A stretch of DNA of 7,531 nt from Methyloprofundus sp. Lineage in GTDB: Bacteria > Pseudomonadota > Gammaproteobacteria > Methylococcales > Methylomonadaceae. The position numbers were made by a program, and so were the translations under genes. Of this stretch, positions 5,984 to 7,531 are shown in pieces; position 1 is the first letter of the stretch; each line of letters begins with the position of its first letter. Below the pieces are notes generated by a model. That model was not told where the DNA came from. It worked only from the letters and a program-made list of their open reading frames with translations, and did no database searches. The stretch spans positions 1 through 7,531 of the forward strand of contig WTCN01000327.1 in assembly GCA_013138555.1 (NCBI GenBank). The letters run 5' to 3'.

Positions 5984-6425
5984 ACAGGACCCGGTATTAG
6001 CGGCTTTAAAGTCCAAAACTTATCTGGGTTTTGATTTTGGTAACAAAAAAATAGGCACCGCTGTGGGTCAGCTGGAGACTAAAACAGCCAGCCCATTAGA
6101 GACCATTCGTTCATTGAATCAGGTGCCAAACTGGGACAAAATCAGTCAATTAATAGATGAATGGCAACCCACAGGTCTAGTGGTAGGGGTTTCACGACAA
6201 GCGGATGGCAGTGATAATCCGATTACTCCTAGAATGTTAAAATTCTGTCGACAGTTAAATGGACGTTATAATCTTCCTGTTTTTCAAGTGGATGAGGCTT
6301 TATCAACGTTTGAGGCTAAACAGATGCTTTATGATGATGTGCAACTCAGTGCAACTAAACTCTGGGCCGTACAAGACCAACTTGCAGCACAATTAATTCT
6401 TCAATCCTGGTTAAATCAACAATAA
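5976..6425 (+). CDS. ruvX: RuvX/YqgF RNase H-fold nuclease
   Basis: RuvX/YqgF is a small RNase H-like nuclease, linked to 16S rRNA 5' maturation in E. coli and proposed as a Holliday junction resolvase. The 149-residue product has the expected acidic catalytic set: Asp20 in GFDFGNKKIG, Glu107 in VDEALST and Asp134 in AVQDQLAAQLIL. VGVSRQADGSDNP (about residues 71-82) corresponds to the usual VGLP..DG loop. Two basic positions normally seen near the active site are changed: the Arg of DERLS is Ala108, and the lysines of KGKVD are absent before Asp134. The ATG at 5976 overlaps the algH stop by 8 bases; it leaves about 15 residues before the first strand, so a slightly later start is possible. 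pyrR follows after 5 bases. Confidence 0.92.
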   Translation: MHKQDPVLAALKSKTYLGFDFGNKKIGTAVGQLETKTASPLETIRSLNQVPNWDKISQLIDEWQPTGLVVGVSRQADGSDNPITPRMLKFCRQLNGRYNLPVFQVDEALSTFEAKQMLYDDVQLSATKLWAVQDQLAAQLILQSWLNQQ

Positions 6426-6430
6426 AAACA

Positions 6431-6949
6431 ATGACTATTGAGCATATAGAAATTCCCGTTTTATTAAATCAACTCGAATCTTCGCTGATTGAGTTGATGG
6501 AGCAAAGGCAAGTCAAAGACCCGGTCGTGATTGGTATTCATACTGGCGGTGTCTGGATTGCAGAAAAAATGCATCAATGGCTGAATATCAAAGAACCCTT
6601 GGCCTTACTGGATATTTCTTTTTATCGGGATGATTTTTCCCAGATAGGTATCAACCCTAAAGTGAAACCGAGCAAGTTACCTCTTTCTGTTGAAGGACGA
6701 GATATTATTTTAATCGATGATGTCTTTTATACCGGCCGTACTATTCGCGCTGCATTGAATGAGATTTTTGACTATGGCCGACCTAGGCAGGTTATTTTAG
6801 GAGTATTGATAGAGCGCAATGGCCGACAAATCCCGGTGCGTCCCGATTGTGTAGGCGCACAGGTCAACCTGGCAGATGGACAGCGAATTAAGTTAACTGG
6901 GCCAGAGCCTTTGGATGTGGTTATTCAATCAGTTACCCAGGAGGCTTGA
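6431..6949 (+). CDS. pyrR: PyrR pyrimidine regulator / uracil phosphoribosyltransferase
   Basis: PyrR proteins are PRTase-fold proteins that either regulate pyr genes in response to nucleotides or convert uracil and PRPP to UMP, or both. The 172-residue product has the diagnostic PRPP loop IILIDDVFYTGRTI (about residues 92-105, with Asp96 and Asp97), VIGIHTGGVWIA (33-44) and DISFYRDDFS (61-70), which is typical of PyrR. Genes flanking it match the Pseudomonas algH-yqgF-pyrR-pyrB order. The gap to ruvX is only 5 bases, and no leader hairpins of the Bacillus attenuator kind fit between them. The sequence before the ATG is A-rich with no good Shine-Dalgarno site, so translation may depend on ruvX. 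The stop shares one base with the pyrB start (TGATG). Confidence 0.93.
   Translation: MTIEHIEIPVLLNQLESSLIELMEQRQVKDPVVIGIHTGGVWIAEKMHQWLNIKEPLALLDISFYRDDFSQIGINPKVKPSKLPLSVEGRDIILIDDVFYTGRTIRAALNEIFDYGRPRQVILGVLIERNGRQIPVRPDCVGAQVNLADGQRIKLTGPEPLDVVIQSVTQEA
6939..6944 (+). promoter_or_regulatory. Consensus ribosome binding site for pyrB
   Basis: A full AGGAGG sits 4 bases before the pyrB ATG at 6949, within the last codons of pyrR. It is the strongest ribosome site in the window and fixes the start of pyrB at the TGATG overlap. Confidence 0.8.
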
Positions 6950-7531
6950 TGGTCTCAATTGAAAATTTACAGGTCAATGCGCAAGGAAAATTACAGCATT
7001 TCCTGAGTATTGAAGGCTTAAATAAAGATTTGATCACTGAAATACTGGATACCGCAGAGTCATTTGCCAATATTTCAGAGAAAAATGTCAAGAAAATTCC
7101 TTTGCTACGTGGTAAAACCATTGTTAATCTGTTTTTTGAAAATAGTACGCGTACACGTGCAACCTTCGAATTAGCCGCAACACGCCTTTCTGCCGATATT
7201 CTCAGTATGAATATTGCAACCTCGGCAACGTCCAAAGGTGAAAGTTTGCTGGATACTATTCGCAATCTGGAGGCGATGCAGGTTGATATGTTTGTGGTGC
7301 GTCATTCTCTCAGTGGTGCGGCTCACTTTATTGCTCAGCATGCGGCTCCACATGTCAGTGTTATCAATGCGGGTGATGGGCAGCATGAACACCCAACTCA
7401 GGCGATGCTGGATATGTTTACCATTCGGCGCGTCAAGCAACAATTTTCAGGGTTACGGGTCGCCATTGTTGGAGATATTTTACATTCACGGGTGGCAAGA
7501 TCACAGATTCGTGCCTTGAATATTTTAGGTG
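6949..7531 (+). CDS. pyrB: Aspartate carbamoyltransferase catalytic chain, partial
   Basis: PyrB joins carbamoyl phosphate and aspartate to carbamoyl-aspartate, the first committed step of pyrimidine synthesis. The first 194 codons are present, out of about 330 expected; the rest lies beyond the window. Visible motifs are FFENSTRTR (about residues 62-70; carbamoyl phosphate binding), SKGESLLDT (95-103; the loop reaching into the neighbouring active site), VVRH (116-119), HPTQAMLD (148-155) and VGDILHSRVARS (174-185), which carries an aspartate-site arginine. The N terminus is longer than in E. coli PyrB, resembling the Pseudomonas class that forms a dodecamer with an inactive PyrC-like chain. 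An inactive pyrC-like gene might therefore follow, but this is inference. Confidence 0.95.
   Translation, partial: MVSIENLQVNAQGKLQHFLSIEGLNKDLITEILDTAESFANISEKNVKKIPLLRGKTIVNLFFENSTRTRATFELAATRLSADILSMNIATSATSKGESLLDTIRNLEAMQVDMFVVRHSLSGAAHFIAQHAAPHVSVINAGDGQHEHPTQAMLDMFTIRRVKQQFSGLRVAIVGDILHSRVARSQIRALNILG

Noticed and set aside
6933..7519. Open frames on both strands overlapping the pyrB start
   Set aside because: The pyrB frame from 6949 has a consensus ribosome site and carbamoyltransferase motifs throughout, so the others are shadows.
1..7531. CRISPR array, insertion sequence, prophage or tRNA
   Set aside because: I saw no regularly spaced repeats, transposase, phage genes or tRNA cloverleaf in the window.

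Overview
The window looks like the chromosome of a gammaproteobacterium with moderately AT-leaning DNA. Two conserved gene neighbourhoods support this. The left part has the Escherichia/Pseudomonas arrangement in which ssrS (6S RNA), zapA and a small coiled-coil gene diverge from ygfB-pepP-ubiH-ubiI. The right part has the Pseudomonas-type order algH(yqgE)-ruvX(yqgF)-pyrR-pyrB. Protein flavour and a GTAG-type REP palindrome would suit a Pseudomonas relative or a gammaproteobacterial methanotroph (Methylococcales), but the genus is inference only.

Layout. Positions 1-104 (minus strand) hold the 5' part of 6S RNA, cut by the window edge. Positions 114-628 (minus) hold zapA and a 73-residue coiled-coil gene (TIGR02449 type) overlapping in an ATGA. 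Positions 629-909 are a divergent control region rich in inverted repeats. Positions 910-5282 (plus) are ygfB, pepP, ubiH and ubiI, with a REP doublet between pepP and ubiH. Positions 5283-5416 are a short gap with a small hairpin. Positions 5417-7531 (plus) are algH, ruvX, pyrR and the start of pyrB, tightly packed with overlaps or a 5-base gap and running off the right edge.

How the genes work together. ZapA and its coiled-coil neighbour belong to cell division (FtsZ ring). 6S RNA holds sigma70 RNA polymerase in stationary phase. UbiH and UbiI are two FAD monooxygenases that hydroxylate the ubiquinone ring. PepP is a cytosolic proline-specific aminopeptidase. RuvX acts in rRNA maturation or recombination. 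PyrR and PyrB belong to pyrimidine synthesis.

The most unusual point is pepP. The gene is full length and every metal ligand is readable, yet an in-frame TGA (2158-2160) replaces a conserved cysteine codon. Three codons later the conserved active-site histidine (E. coli His243) is read as aspartate. The two changes together favour a recently inactivated gene or a local sequence error. Selenocysteine recoding is a weaker alternative, because no convincing bacterial SECIS hairpin follows. I did not find a clearly new multi-gene system. Apart from pepP and the structured intergenic DNA, this is conserved housekeeping sequence.
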